Positions 1 to 7,919 of a stretch of DNA of 64,000 bases are shown one piece after another. Source of the stretch: Natranaeroarchaeum aerophilus (GTDB taxonomy: Archaea; Halobacteriota; Halobacteria; Halobacteriales; Natronoarchaeaceae); assembly GCF_023638055.1 (NCBI RefSeq), contig NZ_JAKRVY010000003.1:236043-300042 (forward strand), read 5' to 3'. A program made the position numbers and the translations under genes. The notes under the pieces were generated by a model that did not search any database, was not told where the DNA came from, and worked only from the letters and a program-made list of their open reading frames with translations. Numbering within the stretch: position 1 is the stretch's first letter; the number at the start of each line of letters is the position of its first letter.

Positions 1-1
1 T

Positions 2-118
2 CCAGTAGAACCAGCGGACAAACTGGAAGCAGTGGGTAGTGATTCAACAATTGAAGTAGTATTTGAGACTGTAGTTCCGCCTAGATCTGAATACGAAATT
101 CTGGCCGAGCCAGTCTAG
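2..118 (+). CDS. C-terminal end of an unidentified protein (5'-truncated by window edge)
   Basis: An open frame enters from the left edge and runs 38 codons to TAG at 116-118. It ends in a Val/Glu-rich stretch (IEVVFETVVPPRSEYEILAE). The alternation of beta-branched and acidic residues suggests a beta-rich C-terminal domain such as those of haloarchaeal surface or pilin-like proteins, but this is only a guess. Codon use is more AT-rich than in most of the window. No start, domain or neighbour on the left is visible, so no function can be given. Confidence 0.45.
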   Translation, partial: PVEPADKLEAVGSDSTIEVVFETVVPPRSEYEILAEPV

Positions 119-194
119 AATAGTATATTATTCTCACTATTGCTGTATTTCGTCACCGTGTGGCTGACCAACGGTCAGACGAGCGTCGCCTGAC

Positions 195-446
195 TCATAC
201 CGACCACCCTTCGGCCTGTTCATTACTGCGATGCGCGGCTGATTCTTCGGGATCAGTAACCGCGACCTCGACCCCGGCGGCGCTCCCGCGGCTCAGTCGG
301 CGCGTGGTATCGCACTCGGGACAGCGGTGGGCAACGTGATCCTCGTCGCCGAACACCCTCCTGAAGTCCTCCGATACGTGGGCGCCACAGTTCCGGCAGG
401 TGGGGGACTCGTCGCTCTCGGTGACGAGTTTTAGCACGAGAACCAC
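195..446 (-). CDS. Small zinc-finger protein (DUF7563-like)
   Basis: 83 residues as opened at a GTG (446); a second GTG lies three codons in, so the exact start is uncertain. Two CxxC knuckles, CRNC near residue 17 and CPEC near residue 42, are about 25 residues apart and should bind one structural zinc. The C-terminal half is low-complexity and acidic. The pattern CRNCGAHVSEDFRRVFGD resembles a small haloarchaeal family that I recall as DUF7563, role unknown. It stands alone, converging on the partial gene at the left edge. A nucleic-acid or protein-interaction role is possible, but nothing in the sequence decides it. Confidence 0.6.
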   Translation of the reverse strand: MVLVLKLVTESDESPTCRNCGAHVSEDFRRVFGDEDHVAHRCPECDTTRRLSRGSAAGVEVAVTDPEESAAHRSNEQAEGWSV

Positions 447-615
447 CCCCGGTTTCGGCTATATGTATCGCACGACGGGATCGGGTACCGCTTCGTGCCG
501 AAGCGAACTTCGCACAGAGGGCGGCAAATCCGAATGTCGTAAACTGCTGATTTCGATTGTTCTGGGTACTGTAGCTCCTAAATCGTGTACAGCTACTGAA
601 CGATTCCGAAGGAAG

Positions 616-690
616 TGGGCCCGCTCGGATTTGAACCAAGGACGAAGCGGTTATGAGCCGCTCTCTCTAACCAGACTGAGATACGGGCCC
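616..690 (-). tRNA. tRNA with CAT anticodon (Met elongator or Ile2)
   Basis: Read on the minus strand, the acceptor arms GGGCCCG (684-690) and CGGGCCC (617-623) pair perfectly. The anticodon stem AGCGG/CCGCT encloses loop CTCATAA, anticodon CAT at 653-655. The T-arm is CTTGG-TTCAAAT-CCGAG. The discriminator is A and no CCA is encoded. There is no intron in the anticodon loop, although elongator tRNA-Met of some haloarchaea has one, so an Ile2 identity (lysidine/agmatidine-type CAT) must be kept open. Confidence 0.92.
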
Positions 691-790
691 TCGGTCACCA
701 GTTGATGGACCTGAAACTAAGACCTGTCGCATCCGAACGCGGCCCCTGACCGACAGCAGGTACTCCGATCATCGAGTTCCAGAGAAGATA

Positions 791-863
791 CGCCACCGCC
801 AGGGCTCGAACCTGGGACAACCTGGGTAACAACCAGGTGCTCTACCAACTGAGCTACGGCGGC
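791..863 (-). tRNA. tRNA-Asn (GTT)
   Basis: On the minus strand, acceptor GCCGCCG (857-863) pairs with CGGTGGC (792-798) with one G-T wobble. The anticodon stem CCTGG/CCAGG encloses loop TTGTTAC, anticodon GTT, for Asn. The T-arm carries GTTCGAGCC, the discriminator is G, and CCA is not encoded, so the transcript needs the CCA-adding enzyme whose gene begins only about 100 bp to the right. Transcribed leftward, about 100 bp upstream of the CAT tRNA. Confidence 0.95.
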
Positions 864-962
864 CCGTGTGCATCTCATCGTAGTCGACGTCTTTTGAAAT
901 GGCTTTCGTTTTCCCCCGGCCGTACACCGGTATCCTTTCCCTCACCAAGCGTGAACAGGAGG

Positions 963-2324
963 ATGATGAGCGAGGCCGAGACGTTCGAGGATATCGTAGC
1001 TGCCGTCAGCGAATCGGTCGATCCGTCGCCCGAAGAGGTAGAGCGCATGGAACGAGTGGCGACCGCGCTGATCGGCCGAGTCGAGGCAGCGATCGAAACG
1101 CTGCCGGTCGAGGCGGACGTCGTTCGCGTCGGCTCCACGGCTCGCGAGACGTGGATCAGCGGCGACCGGGATATCGATCTGTTCGTCCGCTTTTCGCCCT
1201 CAATCGAACGTGACGCGCTAGAGAAGTACGGTCTCGCCGTTGGACACGAGGTGTTGCCCGACGGAGCCGAGGAGTTCGCCGAACATCCCTACGTCAAAAG
1301 TACCGTCGATGGGTTCGATATCGACCTCGTCCCGTGTTACGACGTCGACGACCCCGGAGAGATCAAATCCGCTGTGGATCGAACACCGTTCCACGCGGAG
1401 TACGTCCAGTCACGGCTCACGAACGAGCTCGCACGAGACGTCCGCCTCGCAAAGCAGTTTTTCACCGGGATCGGTGTCTACGGTAGCGATCTCAGGACGG
1501 AGGGGTTCAGCGGCTACCTGACGGAACTGCTCGTCCTCGAATACGGTGGGTTCCGACCAATGATCGAGGCCGCTGCGGCGTGGCATCCGCCGATCGACCT
1601 CGACCCGGAGGATCACGGCCGGGTGACCTTCGACGACCCACTCACTGTGATCGATCCGACTGACCCCGGGCGGAACGTCGCTGCGGTCCTCTCGACCGAG
1701 AACGTCGCCCGACTCCAGCATTACGCTCGCGAGTTACTCGAGGACCCACGGGCCGAGTTGTTCACGGCGGTCGAACCAGACCCACTGGACGAGCGCGCAC
1801 TCCGAGCAGAACTCCAGAACCGGGGGACGACACCAGTAGCGATCAGGTTCGATGCGCCCGATATCGTCGAGGATCAGCTGTACCCACAGCTCAGACGATC
1901 CCGGCTGGGCGTCATCGAGGAACTCGACCGACGCGGCTTCGATGTCTGTCGGTCGATGGCGATCGCCGACGAGACGGCCGTCCTGTTCGCCGAGCTCGCC
2001 GTCACCGAACGGCCGCGGATCGAGCGTCACGTCGGCCCGCCTGTTCACGTGCGGGACCACGCCGAAGGCTTCTTTCGGAAGTACGAGGGGACTGATGCGT
2101 ATGGGCCGTTCATCGAGGAGAACAGATACGTCGTCGAGCGTTCCAGAGAGTACACGACTGCCGAGGCGTTCCTGAACAGCGAGGATCTCTTTACTGTCAG
2201 GCTAGGGACGCACGTCGAGACGGCACTCGAAACAGGGTACGATGTACTCGTCGGTGAAGAAATCACGGCGCTTATCGACGAGTTCGGCGTCGAACTCGCG
2301 GCATACTTCGACCCGACGCCCTAG
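963..2324 (+). CDS. cca: CCA tRNA nucleotidyltransferase (archaeal class I)
   Basis: Adds or repairs the 3'-CCA of tRNAs in the cytoplasm. 453 residues, the usual size for archaeal class I enzymes. The nucleotidyltransferase signature GSTARETWISGDRDIDLF lies at residues 57-74, with the metal-binding carboxylates D70 and D72. Tandem ATGs at 963 and 966 follow an AGGAGG-like stretch; either could be used, and the longer open frame upstream runs through tRNA-Asn and is rejected as coding. None of the tRNAs in this window encodes CCA, so the enzyme is needed for all of them. The 3' end overlaps the convergent histone deacetylase gene by 4 nt. Confidence 0.95.
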   Translation: MMSEAETFEDIVAAVSESVDPSPEEVERMERVATALIGRVEAAIETLPVEADVVRVGSTARETWISGDRDIDLFVRFSPSIERDALEKYGLAVGHEVLPDGAEEFAEHPYVKSTVDGFDIDLVPCYDVDDPGEIKSAVDRTPFHAEYVQSRLTNELARDVRLAKQFFTGIGVYGSDLRTEGFSGYLTELLVLEYGGFRPMIEAAAAWHPPIDLDPEDHGRVTFDDPLTVIDPTDPGRNVAAVLSTENVARLQHYARELLEDPRAELFTAVEPDPLDERALRAELQNRGTTPVAIRFDAPDIVEDQLYPQLRRSRLGVIEELDRRGFDVCRSMAIADETAVLFAELAVTERPRIERHVGPPVHVRDHAEGFFRKYEGTDAYGPFIEENRYVVERSREYTTAEAFLNSEDLFTVRLGTHVETALETGYDVLVGEEITALIDEFGVELAAYFDPTP

Positions 2325-3340
2325 TTCGGTGGCGTGACGCCGCGGTGACGGGTCTGGATGTCGCCGATCAGCGCTTCGACGTCTTCGTCCACGTCCCCGT
2401 CAGGCATCGATGGTTCGAGCCCATCGAACACCTCGTGAACCATCACGATGCCGTCCGCGAGGACATCAAGCCCGTAGCCACCTTCGAGGACGAACGCAAG
2501 CGCTGCCCCGGTCCTGTCCGTGAGGTTGCGCATCCGCTGGGTGAGCACACCGTAGCCGTCGGTCGTGAGCCGCATCCGGGAGATGGGGTCGTGCCGGTGG
2601 GCGTCGAAGCCAGCGCTGATGAGCAACAGGTCCGGGTCGAACTCCTCGATCGCCGGTTCGAGCAACTGCTGGAACACTGCCAGGTACTCGGTATCGCCGC
2701 CGCCTGCTGGAAGCGGAACGTTCAGCGTCGACCACTCGCCTGCCCCCGTCCCCGTCTCACCAGCCCGTCCCGTACCGGGATAGATCCCGTCCTCGTGAAC
2801 CGAGGCGACGAGGACATCCTCGCGGTCGTAGAAGATCTCCTGAGTACCGTTCCCGTGGTGGACGTCCCAGTCGAGGATTGCAACCGACTCGGCGTCAGTA
2901 GTCTCGAGTGCGTGCTGGGCGGCAACCGACACGTTGTTGACGAAACAAAATCCCATCGCGTTGTCGGTGACCGCGTGGTGGCCCGGCGGCCGACCGAGCG
3001 AGAACGGTGTGTTGCGACCCGACTCCCCAGAGAGTGCACGCTCTGCGGCCCACGACGCCAGTCCGGCGCTCTGGAGGATCGCATTCCAGGACTCCTCGAC
3101 CGCGACCGTGTCAGGGTCCCAGTCACCGCCACCGTCGGCACAGAACTGCCGTAGTTCCTCGATATACGCGTCGTCGTGAACGGCGGTGACCGAATCGACC
3201 GACGCCGGGGGACTCTCGACGTACTCGACGCCGTGTTTTCGCTTGAGTCCTTCGCGAACTGCCAGTAGCCGGTCGGCTGCCTCCGGGTGGCGTTCGCCAG
3301 TATCGTGGTCGAGGCACGTCTCGCTGTAGCCGAAGTTCAT
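2321..3340 (-). CDS. hdaI: Histone deacetylase superfamily protein (HdaI-like)
   Basis: Zn-dependent class II-type deacetylase, 339 residues, full length. Visible family motifs: PPGHHA (118-123) with the active-site His pair H121/H122, DWDVHHGNGT (157-166) carrying the Zn ligands D159 and H161, SAGFDAHRHDP with the third ligand D246, and GGYG with Y289 of the transition-state pocket. It starts 1 bp after the histone stop codon, so the two are almost certainly co-transcribed. In Haloferax the homologue also lies beside the histone gene. The substrate could be histone lysines, another acetyl-lysine protein, or an acetylated small molecule as in AcuC; the context favours a chromatin link. Confidence 0.92.
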   Translation of the reverse strand: MNFGYSETCLDHDTGERHPEAADRLLAVREGLKRKHGVEYVESPPASVDSVTAVHDDAYIEELRQFCADGGGDWDPDTVAVEESWNAILQSAGLASWAAERALSGESGRNTPFSLGRPPGHHAVTDNAMGFCFVNNVSVAAQHALETTDAESVAILDWDVHHGNGTQEIFYDREDVLVASVHEDGIYPGTGRAGETGTGAGEWSTLNVPLPAGGGDTEYLAVFQQLLEPAIEEFDPDLLLISAGFDAHRHDPISRMRLTTDGYGVLTQRMRNLTDRTGAALAFVLEGGYGLDVLADGIVMVHEVFDGLEPSMPDGDVDEDVEALIGDIQTRHRGVTPPN

Positions 3341-3341
3341 C

Positions 3342-3773
3342 TCATTCGAACAGCTCGAAGTACGTTTGGATGTCCTCAGCCTTTACTGTTCGGCGATCCG
3401 CGTGTCTGGCTAGTTTCGCGGCCGCAGTCGCCACGTTGTCCGCGTAGTCTTCGAGAATATCCGCAAGCGCGATTCGTGCGTTCATCGAGACACGATAGGA
3501 ATCGTCGATATCGAGGCGCGCGATCCGATCGATCGGTGCAATCGGTAGTTCAAGGGCGTCCCTGTCGATCACCTGCTCGACGCCAAAGTCCTCGGCCATC
3601 AGCGTCTTCCGGCCGTCCCTGGTCGCCTCGATTGCGGCGTCGGCTGCGAGATCTGCCCCGTGTGTCTGGATCCGGCGCGCGAGTTCCTCTGCGGCCTCGG
3701 CGCTCACGCGCAACTGCCCGGCGTTCCGTCGAATAATAGTGTCCACGGGAGCAAACGGTAACTCAACGCTCAT
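3342..3773 (-). CDS. hstA: Archaeal histone, two fused histone folds
   Basis: 143 residues from ATG 3773; the ORF can be opened two codons earlier at a TTG, which I reject. Two histone folds lie in tandem in one chain, roughly residues 4-66 and 74-140. Each begins with LP(F/I)AP(V/I)D and ends with a (M/K)AEDF/I-type helix, so the protein is a covalent dimer, as in other haloarchaea. The protein is acidic, unlike canonical archaeal histones. A TATA-like GGTTAAG (3798-3804, read leftward) sits about 28 bp ahead of the ATG, which implies a leaderless mRNA. Forms a tight pair with the deacetylase gene and follows rpa2. Confidence 0.94.
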   Translation of the reverse strand: MSVELPFAPVDTIIRRNAGQLRVSAEAAEELARRIQTHGADLAADAAIEATRDGRKTLMAEDFGVEQVIDRDALELPIAPIDRIARLDIDDSYRVSMNARIALADILEDYADNVATAAAKLARHADRRTVKAEDIQTYFELFE

Positions 3774-3835
3774 ACCCAATTTCGGGCAAGTCGGGACCTT
3801 AACCTTTTCCGTCGCGGCGTTCCGTGAAATCGAGT

Positions 3836-5284
3836 CTACACGATGTCGTCCGCGTCGATCGTCCCGTCCTGCAAGCGCCCGCGGGCGGTGACTTCCTGTC
3901 CGAGGTGGACGTCAGTGTCGGTCTCAACGCTTACCGTTTCCTCACCGTTATCGAGGACAATCGGATTCCCGGCCTGTACGACTGTTCCGGTGAACTCGGT
4001 TCGTTCACCGTCGGCCATCGCCGTCGCAGCGCTCCCCTCGTTCGCGGTGGCCCCGCCTGCATCGCTGGCAGCTGTCGATGTCACCTTGGTGTCGTCCGCT
4101 GTCCCGTCGTCTTCACTTCCGTCGAACGAGCCCAGCGTCGCGTCACCGTCCGCTGTCGGCTCGTCGGCCTGTGTGGTCGTATCCCCGAGTACGGTCACCG
4201 ATGACTGCCAGCCAGCAGAGGCTTCGAGGTCGTCCTGCCAGCCGTCCTGAATCTCGACATCCGCAAGCGCCACCTCGTCGCCCGGCGCGATCTCCTTGTC
4301 GGCTTTTTCGCCCCACAGCGCGACCCGGATATCTCCCGTATCGTCCTGCACGCGGATGTTACGGACCTGCCCCTCGCTGCCGTCGTCCCGGTCGAAGGTC
4401 CGTTTCGGGTCCGCAGAGCGCACGACACCCGCAATATCGACGGTCTGTCCGATTTCAAGCGTCTCGATCGGCGTTCGCTCGGGGTCGTACTCGATCGCCT
4501 CGTCGATCTCCTCGACAGCGCCGCGGTCCCCGACGTGCAGTTCGATGTCGCCGTCGCGCTCGCGAACGTACCCGTCCACAACCTCGACGCTCGTCCCCGA
4601 CTCGATCTCTGTCGCGCGGTCGGCCTTCTCGTCCCACAGCGTTACCCTGATACGTCCCGTTGGATCCCCGAGCACGAGGTTCGACACTTTCCCCTCGCTT
4701 CCGTCGTCGCGGTCGAACGTCCGGACAGGCTCGGTGTCCAGCACGATCCCCGCTAGATCGACGTCCGAGAGGCCCATCGAGAGATCTTCGACCTGATAGG
4801 TGTCGGTCGCCGAGACGTCGATCTCGACCTCGGCGTCCGGTTCGGCGTCCTCGACGCTCACTTCGAGGCCGTTGTAGCCGTCCTTCGGTCGACCTTTCAC
4901 CCGCAGCACATCGCCGACTTCTAGCTCCTCGGTCGCTGCCTCGGCCTGCCCGTCCCAGAAGGCCGCGCGTAGGCTGCCAGTCTCGTCGGCTAACTCGACG
5001 TTGACGACCTGTCCTTCGGGCTGTTCTTCGTCGTCGCGGTCGAAGGTCCGTACCTCACCGACCCCCATGACCTTGGCGAGGAATTTCACCTCCTCCATTC
5101 CCGGTTCGATATCCGCGATCCCGTTCACCTCGTTGTCCGCAATTTCGTGTGCAACGAGCATCGCGGCGGTCTCCTCGTCCGCTAACCCCCCCATCTGTTC
5201 CACCTTGGCCTCGACGGCCTCGCGGAACTTCTCCTGGGGGACGTCCGCCTCCAGATCCTCGTATACGTCCTCGATAGCACCCAT
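3836..5284 (-). CDS. rpa2: Replication protein A-like single-stranded DNA-binding protein, multiple OB folds
   Basis: Binds ssDNA in replication and repair. 482 residues. A helical N-terminal region (1-60) is followed by three clear OB-fold units, each opening with RTFDRDD and carrying a D-x-TG-x-(I/L)R-x-x-(F/L)W strand (near residues 80-135, 190-255 and 295-370). A Thr/Asp/Ala-rich linker (about 370-425) then leads to a smaller fourth OB-like unit to the C-terminus. No zinc finger. A TTAACC element (5314-5320) lies about 30 bp upstream. Followed by histone and deacetylase on the same strand, the order seen in Haloferax around rpa2. No partner rpap gene is visible. Confidence 0.9.
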   Translation of the reverse strand: MGAIEDVYEDLEADVPQEKFREAVEAKVEQMGGLADEETAAMLVAHEIADNEVNGIADIEPGMEEVKFLAKVMGVGEVRTFDRDDEEQPEGQVVNVELADETGSLRAAFWDGQAEAATEELEVGDVLRVKGRPKDGYNGLEVSVEDAEPDAEVEIDVSATDTYQVEDLSMGLSDVDLAGIVLDTEPVRTFDRDDGSEGKVSNLVLGDPTGRIRVTLWDEKADRATEIESGTSVEVVDGYVRERDGDIELHVGDRGAVEEIDEAIEYDPERTPIETLEIGQTVDIAGVVRSADPKRTFDRDDGSEGQVRNIRVQDDTGDIRVALWGEKADKEIAPGDEVALADVEIQDGWQDDLEASAGWQSSVTVLGDTTTQADEPTADGDATLGSFDGSEDDGTADDTKVTSTAASDAGGATANEGSAATAMADGERTEFTGTVVQAGNPIVLDNGEETVSVETDTDVHLGQEVTARGRLQDGTIDADDIV

Positions 5285-5535
5285 TCTAGTACGGTGTGGT
5301 AGTTTGGCCCCCGGTTAAGCGTTGTCCTTGCCACAGGCGGCGGCGCTGTCTCGTGGTTTTGTTCGGTGTGCTGGACGCCGTCTGTGGGTCGCGGTGCGGG
5401 CACTGCGGGTTTCTCTGGGGCGGCATGGTCCCCGATTGCCTCGTGTTCATGTATAAACCTCCGGCTCCGTGAGGCGTTGACAGAGACGGCTCGGATCGTA
5501 ACCGCTTTACGTGACTCGGCGATACGTAGAGATGA
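5285..5535. other. Intergenic, promoters of rpa2 and tRNA-Arg
   Basis: No gene is supported. It holds the leftward rpa2 promoter near its left end and, toward the right, a TTTACGT element about 25 bp ahead of the tRNA that may be the tRNA promoter. The ORFs crossing it lack haloarchaeal acidic composition. Confidence 0.5.
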
Positions 5536-5608
5536 GTCCGGGTAGGGTAGTGGACTATCCTCTTGGCTTGCGGAGCCAGGGACCGGAGTTCAAATCTCCG
5601 TCCGGACG
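5536..5608 (+). tRNA. tRNA-Arg (GCG)
   Basis: Acceptor GTCCGGG (5536-5542) pairs with TCCGGAC (5601-5607) with one wobble. Anticodon stem TGGC/GCCA with loop TTGCGGA gives anticodon GCG, reading the abundant CGC Arg codon. The T-arm is CGGAG-TTCAAAT-CTCCG, the discriminator is G, and no CCA is encoded. The gene is followed by several imperfect copies of its own 3' part. Confidence 0.93.
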
Positions 5609-6010
5609 CTCACTGCGTTCGCGACCGGACGTGCCTTACGCTCGCTTTGCTCGCGTAAGACTCCGTCCGGACGCTACATTTTGCGCGAACAACACGGCGA
5701 GCGACCTCTGTGTCGCTCGCCTCGTGAGCGCTTATGCGTCTGACACGGAGATTTGATCAGATCAGACGCGCGCAGCAACGCGAGCACGTCTGAGCGAGTT
5801 CAAATCTCCGGGCGACCGCAGGTCGCCCGTGCCTCACGCTACGCTCGCGTGAGACGCCATCTGATCGACGATCAGATGTGCCCCGGAGTCGAAGACTCCG
5901 GGACTCCGTCCGAACGCTACAGTTTGCGCGAACAACATGGCGAGCGACTGCCGTGTCGCTCGCAAGCTACTGCCTCCTGAAAATCGAGTGAAAAGCCGGC
6001 AGCGCCAGCG
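5609..6010 (+). repeat. Serial tRNA-Arg(GCG) 3'-end copies and palindrome-rich spacer
   Basis: Fragments of the upstream tRNA recur. CTCCGTCCGGACGCT (5596-5610 in the tRNA) is repeated exactly at 5661-5675 and with one change at 5904-5918. GAGTTCAAATCTCCG (5586-5600) is repeated at 5796-5810. The two downstream acceptor copies are each followed by a related sequence (TTTGCGCGAACAACA at about 5679 and 5922). Between them lie strong inverted repeats: CTTACGC/GCGTAAG (5635-5659), GGGCGACC/GGTCGCCC (5810-5828), CTCACGC/GCGTGAG (5833-5853) and the near-palindrome ATCTGATCGACGATCAGAT (5859-5877). No credible gene. Could be scars of repeated integration at the tRNA 3' end, or local duplication. Confidence 0.75.
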
Positions 6011-6021
6011 GGACCGTGTCG

Positions 6022-6627
6022 TTATTCGTCGTCTTCCTCGTCGTCGTAGTGGACCTGAATCCCTTCCGGAACCGGTCGGAGGATGTACCGGTTCGTCTGT
6101 CCCTGTCGGACGGGCGCGAAGTCCGCGGTAAAGGAGGTCCGGACGTCCTCGCGGATCTCGAACGGTTCGTTGAACGTCAGCGGAGCCTCACCGGGCGTGT
6201 CCATCTCCGCCGTATCGCCGTCTTCGAGCGTGCCGACGATGTCGCTGACGTCGAGCTGCAGGAACTCGTACTCGGCGGTATCGAGGTCGCGATCGTCGAT
6301 CAGTTGAGTCTCCTCGCCCTGAAGCTGGACCAGGTCGGCTTCCTGTGGCTCGTCAAACTCGTAGTACTCGCGTCCAGCGGGCTCTCCGTCCTCGTCGTCT
6401 CCGGTGTCGCCAGCGTCGGCGTCGTCGGGGCCGAGCCAGATGCCCTCGATCGTGACGATACAGGACTCGAAGTCGCCGATGTCCTCTGGCTGGTCGGTGA
6501 CACTGGTCGCGAGTGTCCCTGTCGCGTCGCCGAGGCAGCCAGCCAGTCCGGTTGTGGCGATGGCCGCGGCGCCTCCTGTCATCTTGAGATACGAACGTCT
6601 GTCAGTCGTGCGGATGTCGTTAGTCAT
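6022..6627 (-). CDS. Tat-exported lipoprotein with DUF4382 domain
   Basis: 201 residues from the ATG at 6627; the longer frame upstream is not needed, because this start places the signal correctly. The N-terminus has a twin-arginine motif (TDRRSYLKMTGG), a short hydrophobic stretch and a GLAGC lipobox, so it should be exported folded and anchored by lipid at Cys. The mature part matches DUF4382: a beta-rich domain with ESCIVTIEGIWLGPDD and a DVSDIVGTLEDGD segment, interrupted by an acidic loop (DADAGDTGDDEDGEPAG). Molecular role of DUF4382 is unknown. The next gene upstream on the same strand is also secreted, so the two may be a unit. Confidence 0.8.
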   Translation of the reverse strand: MTNDIRTTDRRSYLKMTGGAAAIATTGLAGCLGDATGTLATSVTDQPEDIGDFESCIVTIEGIWLGPDDADAGDTGDDEDGEPAGREYYEFDEPQEADLVQLQGEETQLIDDRDLDTAEYEFLQLDVSDIVGTLEDGDTAEMDTPGEAPLTFNEPFEIREDVRTSFTADFAPVRQGQTNRYILRPVPEGIQVHYDDEEDDE

Positions 6628-6673
6628 TGCTATTGGATTCTGGTTGGGTAATTGGAAGTGTTTTCTGGCCGTG

Positions 6674-7039
6674 TTACAGCATCCGATCGACGACGTCTTC
6701 GGCCTCATCATCGGCGTCGTCTGCGACGTCGCCGCTACCGATCTCGTCGGCCGCGGAGACGATCCCACTCACCGCGTCACCGAGCCTATCGGTCCCGTCG
6801 TCGAGGTGCTCGCCGATCGTGTCGTGAATATCGCTCACGTGATCAGGTACCTGTTCGGGCATGGAGCCGGGCAGTCCGGCGTCGTCACCGACTGCCGGTC
6901 CGGGGTCGTCGGCTGCGTGATCGTCTGCGGTTTCGTTTGCGTTCGATGCGTCCGCGGGGGCGGCGGCTCCGACTGCCGCCGCGCCGCCGATCAGGACGAC
7001 CGCGGCGATCGCGATCGTGAGTAGCGTTCGAGCGTTCAT
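6674..7039 (-). CDS. Small secreted acidic protein
   Basis: 121 residues from ATG 7039. A Sec-type signal is visible: NAR, then an Ala/Val/Ile/Leu-rich run of about 25 residues ending near AAAPADA. The mature part is very acidic and helical, with amphipathic segments around VPDHVSDIHDTIGEHLDDG and SGIVSAADEIG. It has no cysteines and no domain I recognise. It lies 46 bp upstream of the DUF4382 lipoprotein on the same strand and is probably co-transcribed. The 200-bp AT-richer gap before it probably holds their promoter. Confidence 0.6.
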   Translation of the reverse strand: MNARTLLTIAIAAVVLIGGAAAVGAAAPADASNANETADDHAADDPGPAVGDDAGLPGSMPEQVPDHVSDIHDTIGEHLDDGTDRLGDAVSGIVSAADEIGSGDVADDADDEAEDVVDRML

Positions 7040-7244
7040 TGCATCCGGATCGGGGAGTGGGAGACAGTTAACCCCCTGAAACACTCAACCCGAATTCGTG
7101 GCAATTAACCGGTTGTACCCGACGATTAAGCCGAATTAACTGGGGTTAGTTGGATTCAGGAGTGCGTCCCCAGTCGACCGGAGAAACCGAGCGGTGAGAC
7201 GGCCGATTCACGGTTCGCGCGCGCTGCTCGACGTCCGCAGTCAA

Positions 7245-7694
7245 TCAGTGGCCGAGTCGACTGCGAAGCCGTGGCGTCAGCTCCTCGTGGACGACGCGGT
7301 CAACGACTGGACGTACCAGTACGACGACCGCAAGCGGGATGGCGACGACAGCGACCAGAATATGGCCCATAAAAACGCCGCCGTCGGTCGGGAAGATCAG
7401 TGCCGCAAGACTCAGGGCAGTCAACGCGAGCGTCAGTACTGCCAGCGTTGCGGTGAGAATAGAGCCAACACTCAGACCATTCAGTAGCGCGTTCGCGAGT
7501 GCGGCGAGCGCGAGCGCGGTGGGCGGGGCGAACATGAGCATTGGCCCCAGTGTCCCTGGAGCCGATACGGTGCCCAGTGTAGTTTCCAGCGTCCTCATAC
7601 CCGGTATCAGTTCGATCGTCACCGCAATCAACAACAGCAGGCCGACTGCGAGCGCCGCTTCGAGGACGCGCAATCGGGATCTGTCGGAGGGCAT
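7245..7694 (-). CDS. Small integral membrane protein
   Basis: 149 residues with about four hydrophobic segments (near residues 11-30, 50-72, 78-100 and 108-128), a basic N-terminus (MPSDRSRLR) and a basic tail, the pattern of a cytoplasm-in four-helix protein. No family recognised. It is divergent from the gene at 7920, and the gap between them carries the 22-bp-period motif array at 7791-7850, which could regulate either gene. Confidence 0.6.
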   Translation of the reverse strand: MPSDRSRLRVLEAALAVGLLLLIAVTIELIPGMRTLETTLGTVSAPGTLGPMLMFAPPTALALAALANALLNGLSVGSILTATLAVLTLALTALSLAALIFPTDGGVFMGHILVAVVAIPLAVVVLVRPVVDRVVHEELTPRLRSRLGH

Positions 7695-7790
7695 ACATGA
7701 GACGTTTCCGCCGGATGCAAAATAGGTTCGGGTCGGATCGATCGGCTGCTCGTGCCGTGTCGAAACCAGGGTGAATCGGAGAGGACAGCT

Positions 7791-7850
7791 TACTACAATT
7801 TTCGAACCTAATTACTATATTATTCGAAGTGAGTCGCTATAGTTTTCGAA
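7791..7850. repeat. Three copies of a 16-bp motif at exact 22-bp spacing
   Basis: TACTACAATTTTCGAA (7791-7806), TACTATATTATTCGAA (7813-7828) and CGCTATAGTTTTCGAA (7835-7850) share the pattern CTAYA-n4-TTCGAA and start exactly 22 bp apart, two helical turns, with unrelated 6-bp spacers. The array lies in a divergent intergenic region 70 bp before the start at 7920. Motif conservation with free spacers looks like an operator array for a protein binding one face of the helix. The same motif recurs at 62166-62203. Confidence 0.65.
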
Positions 7851-7919
7851 GTATCGTGTCTTTCCACCGGTCTCGCTCGCTGTCGCGGTCCTTTTGAGTG
7901 TCGAAGGAGAAAGGAGGGT

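Noticed and set aside
837..962. 42-codon N-terminal extension of the CCA-adding enzyme frame
   Set aside because: It overlaps tRNA-Asn, and the family starts near the ATG at 963 or 966.
5511..5980. Short frames over tRNA-Arg(GCG) and its repeats
   Set aside because: They run through a tRNA and repeated palindromes and have no acidic bias.
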